Assembly (NCBI GenBank): GCA_002451165.1
Contig: DKBH01000039.1
Span: 1-52,598 of the forward strand
DNA length: 52,598 nt
DNA from: Nitrospiraceae bacterium UBA6905
Lineage (GTDB): Bacteria; Nitrospirota; Thermodesulfovibrionia; Thermodesulfovibrionales; UBA6898
Reading direction: 5' to 3'
The notes under the pieces were generated by a model, which saw nothing but the letters and a program-made list of their open reading frames with translations, was not told the origin of the DNA and did not search any database. A program made the position numbers and the translations under genes. Below are positions 25,563 through 35,005 of the stretch, piece after piece; positions within the stretch are counted from its first letter, which is position 1, and every line of letters begins with the position of its first letter.

Positions 25563-27587
25563 CTATAATATGTTTTCTGAAGGGTTGAACGTCTCCCACA
25601 ACACTGTTTTATCCTTGCCGCTCAGCTTGGCCCGGTAGAGTGCCTTATCTACATTTCTAATGAGCGTTTTTGCGTCTTTGGCATCTGCCGGGAATGTTGC
25701 CAGACCTACGCTTACCGTTATCCTGTCACGAGGAAAAACTTTCCAGTTTGTTGGCAGCAGCTCCCTGATGTTCTTTCTGACCCGTTCAGCGACAAGGAGA
25801 GCCTCTTCCCTGTTCGTTTGGGGCATGATGATCGAGAACTCCTCTCCCCCAAACCGTGAAATAATGTCAATAGATCGGAGTGACTCTTTGGAGATTTCCG
25901 CGACCGCCTTCAAAATTTCATCACCGGCAAGATGGCCTTCTGTATCATTAAAGAGTTTAAAATCATCAATGTCAAAGATGGCCAGTGAAAAGACATAATC
26001 ATAACGCAGTCCTCGTTCCAGCTCTTCATAAAGGCGGTCATTAAAATATCTCCTATTGAAGAGACCGGTCAGGGGATCCGTAACGGAGAGGGTCCTCAGC
26101 TCTTCGGATTTGCGGTAGTATTGCGATCCCCGTATTGCTATCGAAGCATAGGAGGCAAAATACCGGAGAAACAGCATATCTTCCTCTGAAAATACTTCAC
26201 CGGTGATCTTGTCTGCCAGGTTGAGAACTCCGATCGACTCATCCCCTACCTTGAGCGGAATACTTGCAAAGGATCCCGTTCTGTAATTGGGTTTCTTCGC
26301 CGTAGAGAGGCTGTCCTCAATATCTCTGACGATCAAGGGTTTGCCTTCCTGATATACCCTGCCGGCAACACCTTCGCCGATCTTGACCCGAATGTTTTTT
26401 GCAATCCACTTGTTGATCCCCTTAACTGCCGTAATAAGCAGTTCCTCCTGCTCCTCGCCGGGAAGCATGAGTGATACTCTTTCAGCGTCTGTCAGTTGGG
26501 AGGAAAGCTCCACAATTGATTCATAAAGAGTATTCGGATCTTGGAATGCCGGACTCATATCTAGGGCACGATTTAAAGATACAAATGTGCTGGTATTCGC
26601 ATCAATTAACTCTTGTATTATAATCGTCTTTAACAGGAAAGCAGAAAAGTTGCAGAGTTTCATAACAGAGCCGCTATCTTCCTCGCTTAGCGGAGAATTA
26701 AAAACGCAAAGAAGTCCGAGGGGGTCGTCTTTTACCGCAAGGGGAAACAAATAGAGTGATTCTATCTTTTCCGGATAGCCAAGACGAAGCAGCTCCAAAG
26801 ATTCGGTGAAGACAGCTGCCTTCCTGTTGCTGACTGCATCGGCAATGACCGAGACCTCAGAGCGTAAGGGTACCTTTTCGACATATGTTCTCAGATTGCC
26901 TGACGCCACCACCGACAGAAACTGATTTCCTGTTCTCAGCATCACCGAGGCAGTATCAGCACCAAATAAGAACAACATGGCGTCGCACAACATACTGTAT
27001 AGCCTCTCTCTGCTCATATCCCTTTCGATCTCTGAAAAAAGCTCCATAATAGCCGATATTTTTAGGCCGCGTTCTCGGAAAAGGTTCTTTTCGTAATTGT
27101 TTTTCATCGTAAGATTAGCAAGACGATGGACATACTCGCAGATTGCTGCTATGCTTCCAAGGTCCCGAGGCATTATCTTTCTTTTCCATAGAGATAGGTC
27201 TTTTATGTGGAGCCTATAACTTACTCCCTTCAGACTGATAAAGTCCTCCAGATTTTTTGTCGATGCGTAAAATGCATTACTTACCAGGACGATACGCCTA
27301 TCAGCGGTATGGACCGGGATAAAGGCATGATACTGGTTCATAGGTCCTTTGGATACCGAAGGTCCTTTTCTGAGCACAGCCTTCTCCAGGGCATTTTTCA
27401 TGAAAAGCTCCTGCTCTCCTTTCCCCTTCTCCGACGCTAAAAAGGTGGTGATAATTGAGTCTTCGGACAGAGGTGGAATGAGCACATGACCTGTATGATC
27501 GTAGGCTGCGTAATCGAGCTTTGTCATTCCTGAAATGCAATCCCTCAGTTCAATGAGGACTCCAAGGTCGACTAATTTTGACCACAT
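25563..27587 (-). CDS. Diguanylate cyclase with an N-terminal sensor region and GAF domains
   Basis: A 674-residue protein. An N-terminal region of about 170 residues has the look of a PocR-like ligand-binding domain (LGVLIELRDCISGMTKLDYAAYD), which I propose only tentatively. It is followed by two GAF-type domains (about 180-330 and 345-500) and a GGDEF domain (from LSVTDPLTGLFNRRYF). The active site is GGEEF, and the RSID that starts eight residues before it matches the RxxD inhibitory site for product feedback. It should make c-di-GMP from two GTP. It is encoded upstream of, and probably with, the HD-GYP-type fusion (about 150 bases apart). Confidence 0.88.
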   Translation of the reverse strand: MWSKLVDLGVLIELRDCISGMTKLDYAAYDHTGHVLIPPLSEDSIITTFLASEKGKGEQELFMKNALEKAVLRKGPSVSKGPMNQYHAFIPVHTADRRIVLVSNAFYASTKNLEDFISLKGVSYRLHIKDLSLWKRKIMPRDLGSIAAICEYVHRLANLTMKNNYEKNLFRERGLKISAIMELFSEIERDMSRERLYSMLCDAMLFLFGADTASVMLRTGNQFLSVVASGNLRTYVEKVPLRSEVSVIADAVSNRKAAVFTESLELLRLGYPEKIESLYLFPLAVKDDPLGLLCVFNSPLSEEDSGSVMKLCNFSAFLLKTIIIQELIDANTSTFVSLNRALDMSPAFQDPNTLYESIVELSSQLTDAERVSLMLPGEEQEELLITAVKGINKWIAKNIRVKIGEGVAGRVYQEGKPLIVRDIEDSLSTAKKPNYRTGSFASIPLKVGDESIGVLNLADKITGEVFSEEDMLFLRYFASYASIAIRGSQYYRKSEELRTLSVTDPLTGLFNRRYFNDRLYEELERGLRYDYVFSLAIFDIDDFKLFNDTEGHLAGDEILKAVAEISKESLRSIDIISRFGGEEFSIIMPQTNREEALLVAERVRKNIRELLPTNWKVFPRDRITVSVGLATFPADAKDAKTLIRNVDKALYRAKLSGKDKTVLWETFNPSENIL

Positions 27588-27867
27588 GATTTTTGCATGC
27601 TCCCTGTCATTACCAATTTTGTCGGTTCAGAAGACGATCCATCATGGCTCACCCTTCATCCCTCCTGTGCCCACGACCATGCAGAACTTTTGGCAGGCAC
27701 AAAACGAGGATTCCACCTTATCAGTTGTCGATTCACGGTTTATGACTGAGCTGGCGCAGAAGGGCAGTTGAAGTCGTACTGCGTGCTCTTACCCGTTTGT
27801 TCAGTCATAGAAGAAGTCCGTTCCTAACATATCCTTATTGATGATATGTGTCGCCATAGGAGCATGA

Positions 27868-29697
27868 TCACTCAACGGTAACACTTTTTGCAAGGTTTCT
27901 CGGCTGATCTACATTGCACCCTCTGAGAACTGCAACATGATAGGCAAGCAGTTGCAGTGGTATCACGGATATGAAAGGTGAGAGCAGATAGTGGACCCGA
28001 GGGATCTGGATAACATTATCCACGTTCCGGGAAAGAGACCCCGGCTCATCCGTTATGCAAATTACACGGCCCCCTCGTGCGTTTACTTCTTCGATATTGG
28101 ATGACATCTTCTCAAAAAGCTCGTCTTTGGGCGCCAGCACAACAACAGGCAGACCTTCATCGACCAAGGCAATAGGGCCATGCTTCATTTCCCCGGCAGC
28201 ATATCCTTCTGCGTGAATATAGGCGATCTCCTTCAATTTCAGTGCTCCCTCGAGGGAGATGGGATAATTGATGCCCCTACCCAGATAAAGATAGTCCTTT
28301 GCCTGAGAAAGGCCCTTCGCAAGATCCCTGATTTCAGCATCTTTCTTCAGTGCTTCCTGGATCATGCCGGGTATTTCCATGAGAAGAGACTTGAAGTTAG
28401 TCGCTTCTTTCAAGGTAACTTTGCCTCTCCGTATACCCAGTGCCAGCGCAAATAAGGTGAGGGCGGTTATTTGCGCCGTAAATGCCTTAGTTGATGCAAC
28501 ACCAATTTCGGGGCCAGCCCTTGTGTAAAGAACTGAATCAGCTTCTCGTGAAGATGTGCTGCCGACGACATTGCAGATGGTCAGTGTCGCAGCGCCGCGA
28601 TGCTTTGCCTCTCGCTGGGCAGCAAGAGTATCAGCAGTCTCTCCGGATTGTGTTATCGAGATGATGAGGGTACCTTTTTCTATGATGGGATGCCGATAGC
28701 GGTATTCCGATGCTAAATCAACATCGACGAAAACACGGGCAAGACGTTCTATGAGATATCTGCCGATGAGAGCTGCGTGATAAGAACTGCCGCATGCCAC
28801 AATCTGCAGACGCCGCAGCCCTACCGTGATGTCCATCGTTAGACCGGATTCATCGAGCAAGCGTTGCGGGTCTTTTATCCATTCCACGCACGTGTCAGCA
28901 ACAGTCCGCGGTTGCTCATAGATCTCCTTGAGCATGAAGTGGTCATAGCCTTCTTTTTCAGCCATGGCAGGAGTCCAATCAACTTTCATAATCCGCTCAT
29001 AAAATAAGGAGGGCTGCCTCGTTTTAAGGCATTCAAGTTCGACCCCCGTCGCAGTCAGGGTGCACATCTGGTCATCCTCCAGGAAGACAAACTCCTGTGA
29101 ATAGGGTAGTAGTGCCGGGATATCAGAGGCAAAGAAGAATTCTTCTGTACCGATACCGATCACAAGAGGACTTCCTTTTCTTACAGCAAACAGGGTGGAG
29201 GGATGGGTTTCGCTCATGATGCCCACGGCAAACGTACCGCGCAAACCTGAAAGCGTTTCTGTTATAGCGTCCTTGAGAGATTTTCCCTGAGTCAGACCCC
29301 TTGAAATCATATGCGGAATCACTTCCGTATCTGTATCCGAAGAAAATTCACAACCCTCCGCAAGCAATTGCATCTTGAGGCTACGGAAATTCTCAATGAT
29401 TCCGTTATGAACTACAGCTATCCCGCCAGCACAGTGGGGGTGCGAATTTTCTGTCGAAGGTGCTCCATGAGTTGCCCACCGCGTATGTCCGATACCGACG
29501 TTGACCGAGGGAAGGGGAGTAGGAAGTATTTGCTGAAGTTCGTCTATCTTCCCTTTTATCTTAAAGATTTCAATTCCCTTACCATTTCGATAGGCTATTC
29601 CCGCAGAATCGTATCCCCGGTATTCAAGCCTTTTGAGGCTATCGAGAAGAACAGTAATGGCGTCGTCTTTTCCGATATATCCAACGATGCCACACAT
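27868..29697 (-). CDS. glmS: Glutamine-fructose-6-phosphate aminotransferase (isomerizing)
   Basis: A 609-residue enzyme making glucosamine-6-phosphate from fructose-6-phosphate and glutamine. The mature N-terminus MCGIVGYIG gives the catalytic Cys2, with the glutaminase motifs RLEYRGYDSAG and GHTRWATHG following. Two SIS domains occupy the C-terminal half (ACGSSYHAALIGRY, SQSGETADT, GRGINYPISLEGALKLKE) and the end is LAKSVTVE. I start at 29697 because Cys must be residue 2; GGAGGAAG lies just upstream. It would feed UDP-GlcNAc-derived sugars to the polysaccharide locus. I see no glmS ribozyme. Confidence 0.97.
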   Translation of the reverse strand: MCGIVGYIGKDDAITVLLDSLKRLEYRGYDSAGIAYRNGKGIEIFKIKGKIDELQQILPTPLPSVNVGIGHTRWATHGAPSTENSHPHCAGGIAVVHNGIIENFRSLKMQLLAEGCEFSSDTDTEVIPHMISRGLTQGKSLKDAITETLSGLRGTFAVGIMSETHPSTLFAVRKGSPLVIGIGTEEFFFASDIPALLPYSQEFVFLEDDQMCTLTATGVELECLKTRQPSLFYERIMKVDWTPAMAEKEGYDHFMLKEIYEQPRTVADTCVEWIKDPQRLLDESGLTMDITVGLRRLQIVACGSSYHAALIGRYLIERLARVFVDVDLASEYRYRHPIIEKGTLIISITQSGETADTLAAQREAKHRGAATLTICNVVGSTSSREADSVLYTRAGPEIGVASTKAFTAQITALTLFALALGIRRGKVTLKEATNFKSLLMEIPGMIQEALKKDAEIRDLAKGLSQAKDYLYLGRGINYPISLEGALKLKEIAYIHAEGYAAGEMKHGPIALVDEGLPVVVLAPKDELFEKMSSNIEEVNARGGRVICITDEPGSLSRNVDNVIQIPRVHYLLSPFISVIPLQLLAYHVAVLRGCNVDQPRNLAKSVTVE

Positions 29698-30256
29698 TAT
29701 GACTTCCTCCGTGACTGAGTTTATTATTTCAACCGAAATATTATTAATTAATATGATAGCAAGAAGCATTCCATAATAATTTTTCTTATCTATTTAAATG
29801 TTGTCGTGCCTGAATGTATTGTCCAAAGCGTGCCAAGTAAGCGGGGAAAAATATTATGGCTTAGATCAGGAGAGAAAATGTGAGGGTTTTTTTCTTTGTT
29901 AACAAGCAGGAGTAAGGTGTGCTGAACCTATCGTGATCATCATGAGCTCACAATACGAGGTATCGTAAAGGTATCGTAAGATGAAAAAATAGGCATGAGG
30001 ACTTGCTATGCTGACTTTGTAACTAAGATACTTTTTCACAGGTGTGTCCAATGGATTCAAAATAATTGTATCTTTAAAATCATCTGTTACTCATAGAAAC
30101 AATTATGGAAAACATATTATGCCTTTACCTTTAATGAGTACCACATCAGTTTATTTATAATTGAGTAATTTCAAAGAGTCATCTTCCGGGGACCATATAC
30201 GATGTTCGTTAGTTAGAGCTATACATGTGGGCATCAAAATTGCAAAAAATCAATAT
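29698..30256. other. AT-rich intergenic region between divergent glmS and the first pseudo-receiver gene
   Basis: No gene is supported in this 559-base region. It holds an 11-bp tandem repeat, AGGTATCGTAA twice (29958-29979). Two pairs of half-sites resemble the dyads upstream of the second pseudo-receiver gene but are spaced differently: GTAAC-N3-GATAC (30019-30031) and GTATC-N13-GTTAC (30068-30090). A sequence resembling a sigma-54 promoter, GGGCATC-N4-TTGCA, lies at 30229-30244, but it would start RNA only about two bases before the ATG. Confidence 0.4.
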
Positions 30257-30631
30257 ATGCCAGAAACGAAAATTCTTATCTTAGATGAACAAGGTTTTTC
30301 TCGTATATGCTCAGCGCTATTGAGCAATGATGGCCACGTGGTTCGGAGCGCAGAGATCACTGACGTAGGGAAGGCATTGGACTACCATGATATAGGGCTA
30401 ATTGTTACCAGTTATCCCGACTGTACTTCTATATTCAATAAAATTCGAAAAAGTAACATACCGGTCCTTATTCTTGCTGACAATGTCGACGAAAATCTGA
30501 TCAAGATGCTGAATAATTTTATTTGTTCATTCTGCATGGTAAAACCGCTTGATTACGCGAAATTCAAATCGCTGGTGAAAGATTTCATGAGTAGTAGATT
30601 TATGATGACCGAAGGGTATACCGTTGTGTGA
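30257..30631 (+). CDS. Receiver-like protein lacking the phospho-acceptor Asp (paralogue 1)
   Basis: A 124-residue single-domain protein with a CheY-like layout: ILILDE as strand 1, VLILAD as strand 4 and MVKP with the conserved Lys. The strand-3 acceptor position reads TSYP, so Ser52 stands where Asp is phosphorylated. It is clearly related over its whole length to the protein at 35006-35383 (both have FSRICSA near residue 15 and CM-V/I-KP-L/I-DY near the end); I estimate 35-40% identity by eye. I chose ATG 30257 because homology starts there; no Shine-Dalgarno is evident, and a longer TTG start at 30161 is possible but not conserved. It is followed by yvcK after 73 bases. I infer an unphosphorylated regulatory or protein-binding role. 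Confidence 0.72.
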   Translation: MPETKILILDEQGFSRICSALLSNDGHVVRSAEITDVGKALDYHDIGLIVTSYPDCTSIFNKIRKSNIPVLILADNVDENLIKMLNNFICSFCMVKPLDYAKFKSLVKDFMSSRFMMTEGYTVV

Positions 30632-30704
30632 ACACTGAAGGTGAGCCGACAATTTTCTCCGAATCGGTTACCTTGAGGACACAGATAGATCATTATGAGG
30701 TAGC

Positions 30705-31748
30705 ATGCTAAATCCTGATACACAGGATAACAGGTCATATCAATATGCGCTGCGTGCCATGAAGCTCGCCGAACTCAGAGTCGTTGCCTTGGGAGGGGGA
30801 TCAGGGCTTCCTGCGGTTTTACGGAGCCTTAAAGATAGACTATTCCCTTTCCCTTCGTGCTCCCTAAATGACAAGAGCCGTGAGAGACTGACGGCAATAG
30901 TCACGGTTACTGATGATGGAGGAAGTTCAGGGCGGTTAAGACATGATTTTGATATGCTTCCTCCCGGTGATATTCGAAATTGTCTGTCAGCAATGGCGGA
31001 TAACAGCCACATGATGTATGATCTCTTCCAATATCGCTTTGACAAAGGAAACGGTCTGAATGGCCATAGTCTGGGCAACCTGGTTCTTACCGCCATAACC
31101 CATATGAGAGGAAATTTCTTGGATGCGGTTTCTTACTGCAGTGACATCATGAACGTCAAAGGCAGGGCTCTGCCATCAACCACCGAGAGGGTTGTCCTTG
31201 GAGCTAAATTCAGGGACGGTTTGGCCATACGGGGTGAAACGTGTATAGCAGGGCACAGGGGAAGGATACAACATGTTTACTTGATTCCGTCTCATCCTGC
31301 TCCGTTGCCCCAGACCATAGAAGCAATCGAGAAAGCAGATGCCATTATCATCGGTCCCGGAAGTCTCTATACCAGCATTATACCAAACCTCCTCGTGAGG
31401 GATATTGCTGCTGCTATTAGAAGATCTACTGCGAAAAAGATCTATGTTTGCAACCTTATGACAGAGCCGGGAGAGACCGATGGATATACTGCTACGGATC
31501 ATGTGAAAGCCATTTTCGACCATACAGAATATGGGTTTTTTCAGTATGTACTGGTAAATAACGGTCAGTTCTCAGACGCTTCTTGTAAGTTCTATGTAGA
31601 CAAGAAATACTATCCTGTGCAGTACGACATTGATGAACTCAGAGATTTTGGGCTTACGTCCATTGCCGTTGATCTTGTGTCGGAGAGGAAAGATAAGGTC
31701 CGGCATGATGAAGAAAAATTAGGAAAGATATTGACCGAGCTGTTATGA
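30705..31748 (+). CDS. yvcK: YvcK/CofD-like family protein (gluconeogenesis factor type)
   Basis: A 347-residue protein with VVALGGGSGLPAVLRSLK near the start, TVTDDGGSSGRLR, LPPGDIRNCL, NGHSLGNLVLTA and IIGPGSLYTSIIPNLLV. These are all hallmarks of the YvcK group within the CofD-like fold. In Bacillus, YvcK binds UDP-sugars and supports cell-wall synthesis during gluconeogenic growth. Location between glmS and a polysaccharide locus fits a UDP-GlcNAc-linked role, but that is inference. GAGG lies six bases upstream of the ATG. Confidence 0.9.
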   Translation: MLNPDTQDNRSYQYALRAMKLAELRVVALGGGSGLPAVLRSLKDRLFPFPSCSLNDKSRERLTAIVTVTDDGGSSGRLRHDFDMLPPGDIRNCLSAMADNSHMMYDLFQYRFDKGNGLNGHSLGNLVLTAITHMRGNFLDAVSYCSDIMNVKGRALPSTTERVVLGAKFRDGLAIRGETCIAGHRGRIQHVYLIPSHPAPLPQTIEAIEKADAIIIGPGSLYTSIIPNLLVRDIAAAIRRSTAKKIYVCNLMTEPGETDGYTATDHVKAIFDHTEYGFFQYVLVNNGQFSDASCKFYVDKKYYPVQYDIDELRDFGLTSIAVDLVSERKDKVRHDEEKLGKILTELL

Positions 31749-32065
31749 TCTTTCTTTGAATAATGTCCTGCGCATCTCTGCAATTATGTGCTGACACATG
31801 TGATATGCATTGCCGGTATCTGCGCGGGGATGAGCTGGTGATTAATAAAAATAGAATTCTGCCCTTCACGATCATCTGTAAAGAAGGTATGCGATAGGCA
31901 TATCGTCTGACTAATTCTCCCTGCTTACGAGGATGTTTCTCATCCAGGCACTGCATTCTAAAGGGAAACGTCCAAGCCAAGATGTATGATGAGTTCCACT
32001 GCATTTTTTGACACTTTTTCCTTAATTAAATTCTTTATTTGATTGAAAATGAAACGAAGGCGTAC

Positions 32066-32093
32066 TTGACAATACTTATCTCTTTGATAAAAT
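32066..32093 (+). promoter_or_regulatory. Sigma-70-type promoter upstream of the kinase/activator genes
   Basis: TTGACA (32066-32071) and TAAAAT (32088-32093) lie 16 bases apart in an AT-rich stretch, about 150 bases before the kinase gene. A second -10-like TATAAT follows near 32160. The rest of the 491-base gap 31749-32239 holds no gene I can support. Confidence 0.6.
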
Positions 32094-32239
32094 GGGAAAA
32101 AAATGAAACTATTGGATACAGTGATATCAAAATTCTTTACGTATTGACGATACTAATAGTATAATATGCGCGGTGCCGGCATGTTGTTTAACCAAAAAGA
32201 CCGGCTCGCTATTATAGAGGGGGAATCCTGAAAACGCGG

Positions 32240-33271
32240 TTGCCAGTGTCGGAAAAACCCATTTCAGACTCAGCAAGGGCGGGGGCGATGGTATATGATT
32301 TTGCTACTGATGATAGCTTGAGGATTGTTTCGTGGGGAGACAAGACTGCTGAACTCACCGGGAAGTCCTGTTCAGAGGTCCTCGGAAGGAAATACAGTGA
32401 GGTTTTCCCCAAGATCTTCATAGATAACGGGGATGCTTTAGATTCCGCTTTGCAGAGTAAATGCGTAGTCAAACTGGACGGCCATAATTTTGATTGCTTG
32501 GGCGGGAGGGTAAAAGCTGATATTAGCATCAATCCGGTCGTAAAGAATGGAAAAGTGAAGTTTGTAGAAGTTGCTGTTATTCCAGAACATACCTGCCCTA
32601 TGACCGAGAGATTGATGGAACTGCAGCGAGTTCTTGATATTGGCAAAACTGCTTCAACGCTTGCCCATGGGGTCAGAAATCCGTTAAATGCCATAAAAGG
32701 TGCTGTAGTCTACCTGAGGGATAAGTATGCGAACGAACCCCCGCTTATTGAGTTCACGAAGATCATTGAGGATGAGATTGCCCGACTTGATACCTTCATA
32801 TCAAAGTTTCTAAGCTCTTCAGTATCAGAAGCAGAGTATTCCCTGACTGATATCAATGCGCTCATGGAGAGGATAAAAATTGTCACGTCATTCCAGACCG
32901 ATGCGGCTCGCGTTCACGTTATCTATGAGCTCGGAAATATCCCTCCGATTAAGGCAAATGCCTTTCAGATCGGGCAGGCTGTCATGAATGTCATGAACAA
33001 TGCGCTGAAGGCAATGTCTTCCGGTGGACATCTCCTGGTGAGGACGTATATTGAGAATAGAATGGAGGTCAAATTTGCGATCATCGAAATTGCGGATACC
33101 GGCCCTGGAATGACGGCACGACGGCATCGCAGCGTTGCTGCCAAGAAAGCCGATGGCAAGGGATTCGGCCTTTTCATTACTCATGAGATTCTCAAACATC
33201 ATGGTGGTCACCTTGAGATAGAAAGTAAAAAAGGTGCGGGGACCACGATGAAAATGTATTTGCCGCTCTAA
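32240..33271 (+). CDS. NtrB-like PAS sensor histidine kinase
   Basis: A 343-residue cytoplasmic kinase: an N-terminal PAS-like domain (about 15-115), a dimerisation helix with the H-box TLAHGVRNPLNAIKG (His143), and an ATPase domain with N-box MNVMNNALKAM, DTGPGM and GKGFGLFIT. All catalytic motifs are intact, and there are no membrane segments. The start is unsettled: TTG 32240 lies 17 bases after AGGGGG, a CTG at 32228 has better spacing, and an ATG near 32287 begins at the PAS core. It is 13 bases upstream of an NtrC-type regulator, its obvious partner. Confidence 0.88.
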   Translation: MPVSEKPISDSARAGAMVYDFATDDSLRIVSWGDKTAELTGKSCSEVLGRKYSEVFPKIFIDNGDALDSALQSKCVVKLDGHNFDCLGGRVKADISINPVVKNGKVKFVEVAVIPEHTCPMTERLMELQRVLDIGKTASTLAHGVRNPLNAIKGAVVYLRDKYANEPPLIEFTKIIEDEIARLDTFISKFLSSSVSEAEYSLTDINALMERIKIVTSFQTDAARVHVIYELGNIPPIKANAFQIGQAVMNVMNNALKAMSSGGHLLVRTYIENRMEVKFAIIEIADTGPGMTARRHRSVAAKKADGKGFGLFITHEILKHHGGHLEIESKKGAGTTMKMYLPL

Positions 33272-33284
33272 GACGGAGGATGGG

Positions 33285-34625
33285 ATGAATAAAAGCGGTG
33301 GAACGGTGTTGGTAGTTGATGACGAACCGAATGCCTTAAAGGTTCTTTCCGCAATTCTTTCGGAGGCTGGATACACGGTAATTGAAGCATCTGACGTCGA
33401 TAGTGCTGTAAAATTGGTCGGCAAGAATCGCCTGGACGTTGTGATTACCGACGTGCGGATGCCGGGGAAGGACGGTACGCAGCTGTTTGAATATTTGAAT
33501 GATAATTATCCCGATATCCCTGTCATTTACCTTACCGCCTATGGATCTGTTGAGACTGCTGTCCAGGCAATTACTCAGGGTGCATTCTACTTTTTCACAA
33601 AACCACCGGATTATCAGCAACTGAAGCGTATCGTTGCGCGGGCTGTTGAACAGACCTATCTAAGAAGAGAGGTGAAAAGACTTCAGAATCAACTCGAAAG
33701 TGGCAACCGGTATCAGATCCATGGAAATTCTCCGGAGATAAGAAAGTTGCTGGAAACGGTCAAATCAATTAGGAATTCTGCAAGCAGTATATTGATCTGC
33801 GGGTCTACCGGTACAGGCAAGGAAATGATTGCGCGGACATTACACTACACAAGCGAGCGCAGTAATTTGCCGTTCGTCGCTGTGAATTGTGCTGCTATAC
33901 CAAAAGAGCTTATGGAGGCGGAGCTCTTCGGTTATCAGAAGGGTGCATTTACTGGAGCGGTCACGACAAGAATCGGAAAATTTGAAGAGGCTGCTGAGGG
34001 AACCGTCTTTCTTGATGAGATAGGCGAAATGGACCTGGCCCTCCAGGCTAAGCTTCTCAGGGTCCTTGAAGAAAGGGAGATTGCAAAGCTTGGCAGCAAT
34101 AAGCAGGTAAAGGTAAATTTTAAGCTCATTTCATCAACGAACCGTGATCTCAAGAAAGATGTTGAGAAAGGCGACTTTCGCGAGGATCTTTATTACAGGA
34201 TTAATGTGGTACAACTTAATGTGCCTTCTCTCGCAGAGAGGCGGGAGGATATACCCTTGCTGGTATCGGAATTCGTGAAGGAATTTTGTGCCAGAGAGAA
34301 AAAAATGTTGCGGATATCTGATGAAGTCATGACATTGTTGGGGAATTATCAGTGGCCGGGGAATGTCCGGCAGTTGCGCAATGTGATCGAGCGAGCGATT
34401 ATTTTGGCAAAGGGCGACACAATTTTGCCCAAAGACCTGTCCGACGAGTTTCGCACATTTGATAATAAGACAAGGACGCTCCGTACTATAACCTCGCTAA
34501 GAGAGACGGAAATGCAGGCGATAAAGAATGCCATGAATTTATGTCAGGGCAACAAGTCAAAGGCTGCAAGGATGCTCGGCATATCAAGAAAGGCACTTTA
34601 TAAGCGTTTAGAAGAACAATTATGA
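33285..34625 (+). CDS. NtrC-family sigma-54-dependent response regulator
   Basis: A 446-residue activator: receiver domain (acceptor Asp56 in ITDVRMPG), a linker, a sigma-54-interacting AAA+ ATPase (Walker A GSTGTGKEM, GAFTGA loop intact, Walker B GTVFLDEIGE, arginine-finger region) and a C-terminal Fis-type helix-turn-helix (NKSKAARMLGISRKALYKRL). It should bind enhancers and drive RNA polymerase with sigma-54 when phosphorylated by the preceding kinase. Directly downstream are four repeated dyads and a -24/-12 promoter, the most likely targets. The arrangement recalls the PrsK/PrsR pair of PEP-CTERM exopolysaccharide loci. Confidence 0.94.
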   Translation: MNKSGGTVLVVDDEPNALKVLSAILSEAGYTVIEASDVDSAVKLVGKNRLDVVITDVRMPGKDGTQLFEYLNDNYPDIPVIYLTAYGSVETAVQAITQGAFYFFTKPPDYQQLKRIVARAVEQTYLRREVKRLQNQLESGNRYQIHGNSPEIRKLLETVKSIRNSASSILICGSTGTGKEMIARTLHYTSERSNLPFVAVNCAAIPKELMEAELFGYQKGAFTGAVTTRIGKFEEAAEGTVFLDEIGEMDLALQAKLLRVLEEREIAKLGSNKQVKVNFKLISSTNRDLKKDVEKGDFREDLYYRINVVQLNVPSLAERREDIPLLVSEFVKEFCAREKKMLRISDEVMTLLGNYQWPGNVRQLRNVIERAIILAKGDTILPKDLSDEFRTFDNKTRTLRTITSLRETEMQAIKNAMNLCQGNKSKAARMLGISRKALYKRLEEQL

Positions 34626-34640
34626 ATTTTGGTTATATTT

Positions 34641-34833
34641 GTACCAGAGAGTTACATGATTAATATGAATAATTCAATAAGAACAGTGAGTTATCTATAT
34701 GTATCTTTTGGCTACATATTATAATATTAAAAAAAATTAATCTTCTAAATTGTTTTTGTATCAGATAGTTACACTTTTATCTAATAAAATTTCATAAAAA
34801 CAATAAGTTATCTATAATGTATCCCTCAGTTAC
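34641..34833 (+). promoter_or_regulatory. Array of four 15-bp dyads, probable enhancer sites
   Basis: Four copies of GTAYC-N5-GYTAC lie at 34641-34655, 34701-34715, 34758-34772 and 34819-34833, with start-to-start spacing of 60, 57 and 61 bases. Sites 1-2 and 3-4 belong to two imperfect direct repeats of about 100 bases that also share AGTTATCTATA before the second site. The array ends 110 bases upstream of the sigma-54 promoter and directly follows the NtrC-type gene, so it is likely that regulator's binding region. The gap 34626-35005 has no gene. Confidence 0.8.
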
Positions 34834-34943
34834 AATTTAATGCATTAAAAATATTTCATCATTGTGCCCCCATACGAACCACATTCTCTTCTATTTGGAC
34901 CTATCTAATAGCTATCTCCTTATAAAGTAAGATTTATTTATTC

Positions 34944-34959
34944 TGGCCCCGTAGTTGCT
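34944..34959 (+). promoter_or_regulatory. Sigma-54 (-24/-12) promoter
   Basis: TGGCCCC-N4-TTGCT matches the consensus TGGCACG-N4-TTGCW with two mismatches and exact GG-to-GC spacing. Transcription would begin near 34970, about 35 bases before the TTG start of the second pseudo-receiver gene. Confidence 0.78.
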
Positions 34960-35005
34960 AATTATAAGCTGAAGTCTAAACTAATAAAGACCGGGGGACA
35001 ATTTC

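Noticed and set aside
29698..29800. glmS ribozyme upstream of glmS
   Set aside because: The short AT-rich leader shows none of the conserved ribozyme core, and the class is mainly found in Gram-positive bacteria.
29958..29979. Eleven-base tandem repeat as a phage attachment site
   Set aside because: No integrase, tRNA or mobile-element genes are nearby; two short copies are more likely an operator or chance.
30001..30020. AGGCATGAGGACTTGCT-type sequence near 29990-30010 as a sigma-54 promoter
   Set aside because: GG and GC are 11 bases apart instead of 10, and sigma-54 spacing is strict.
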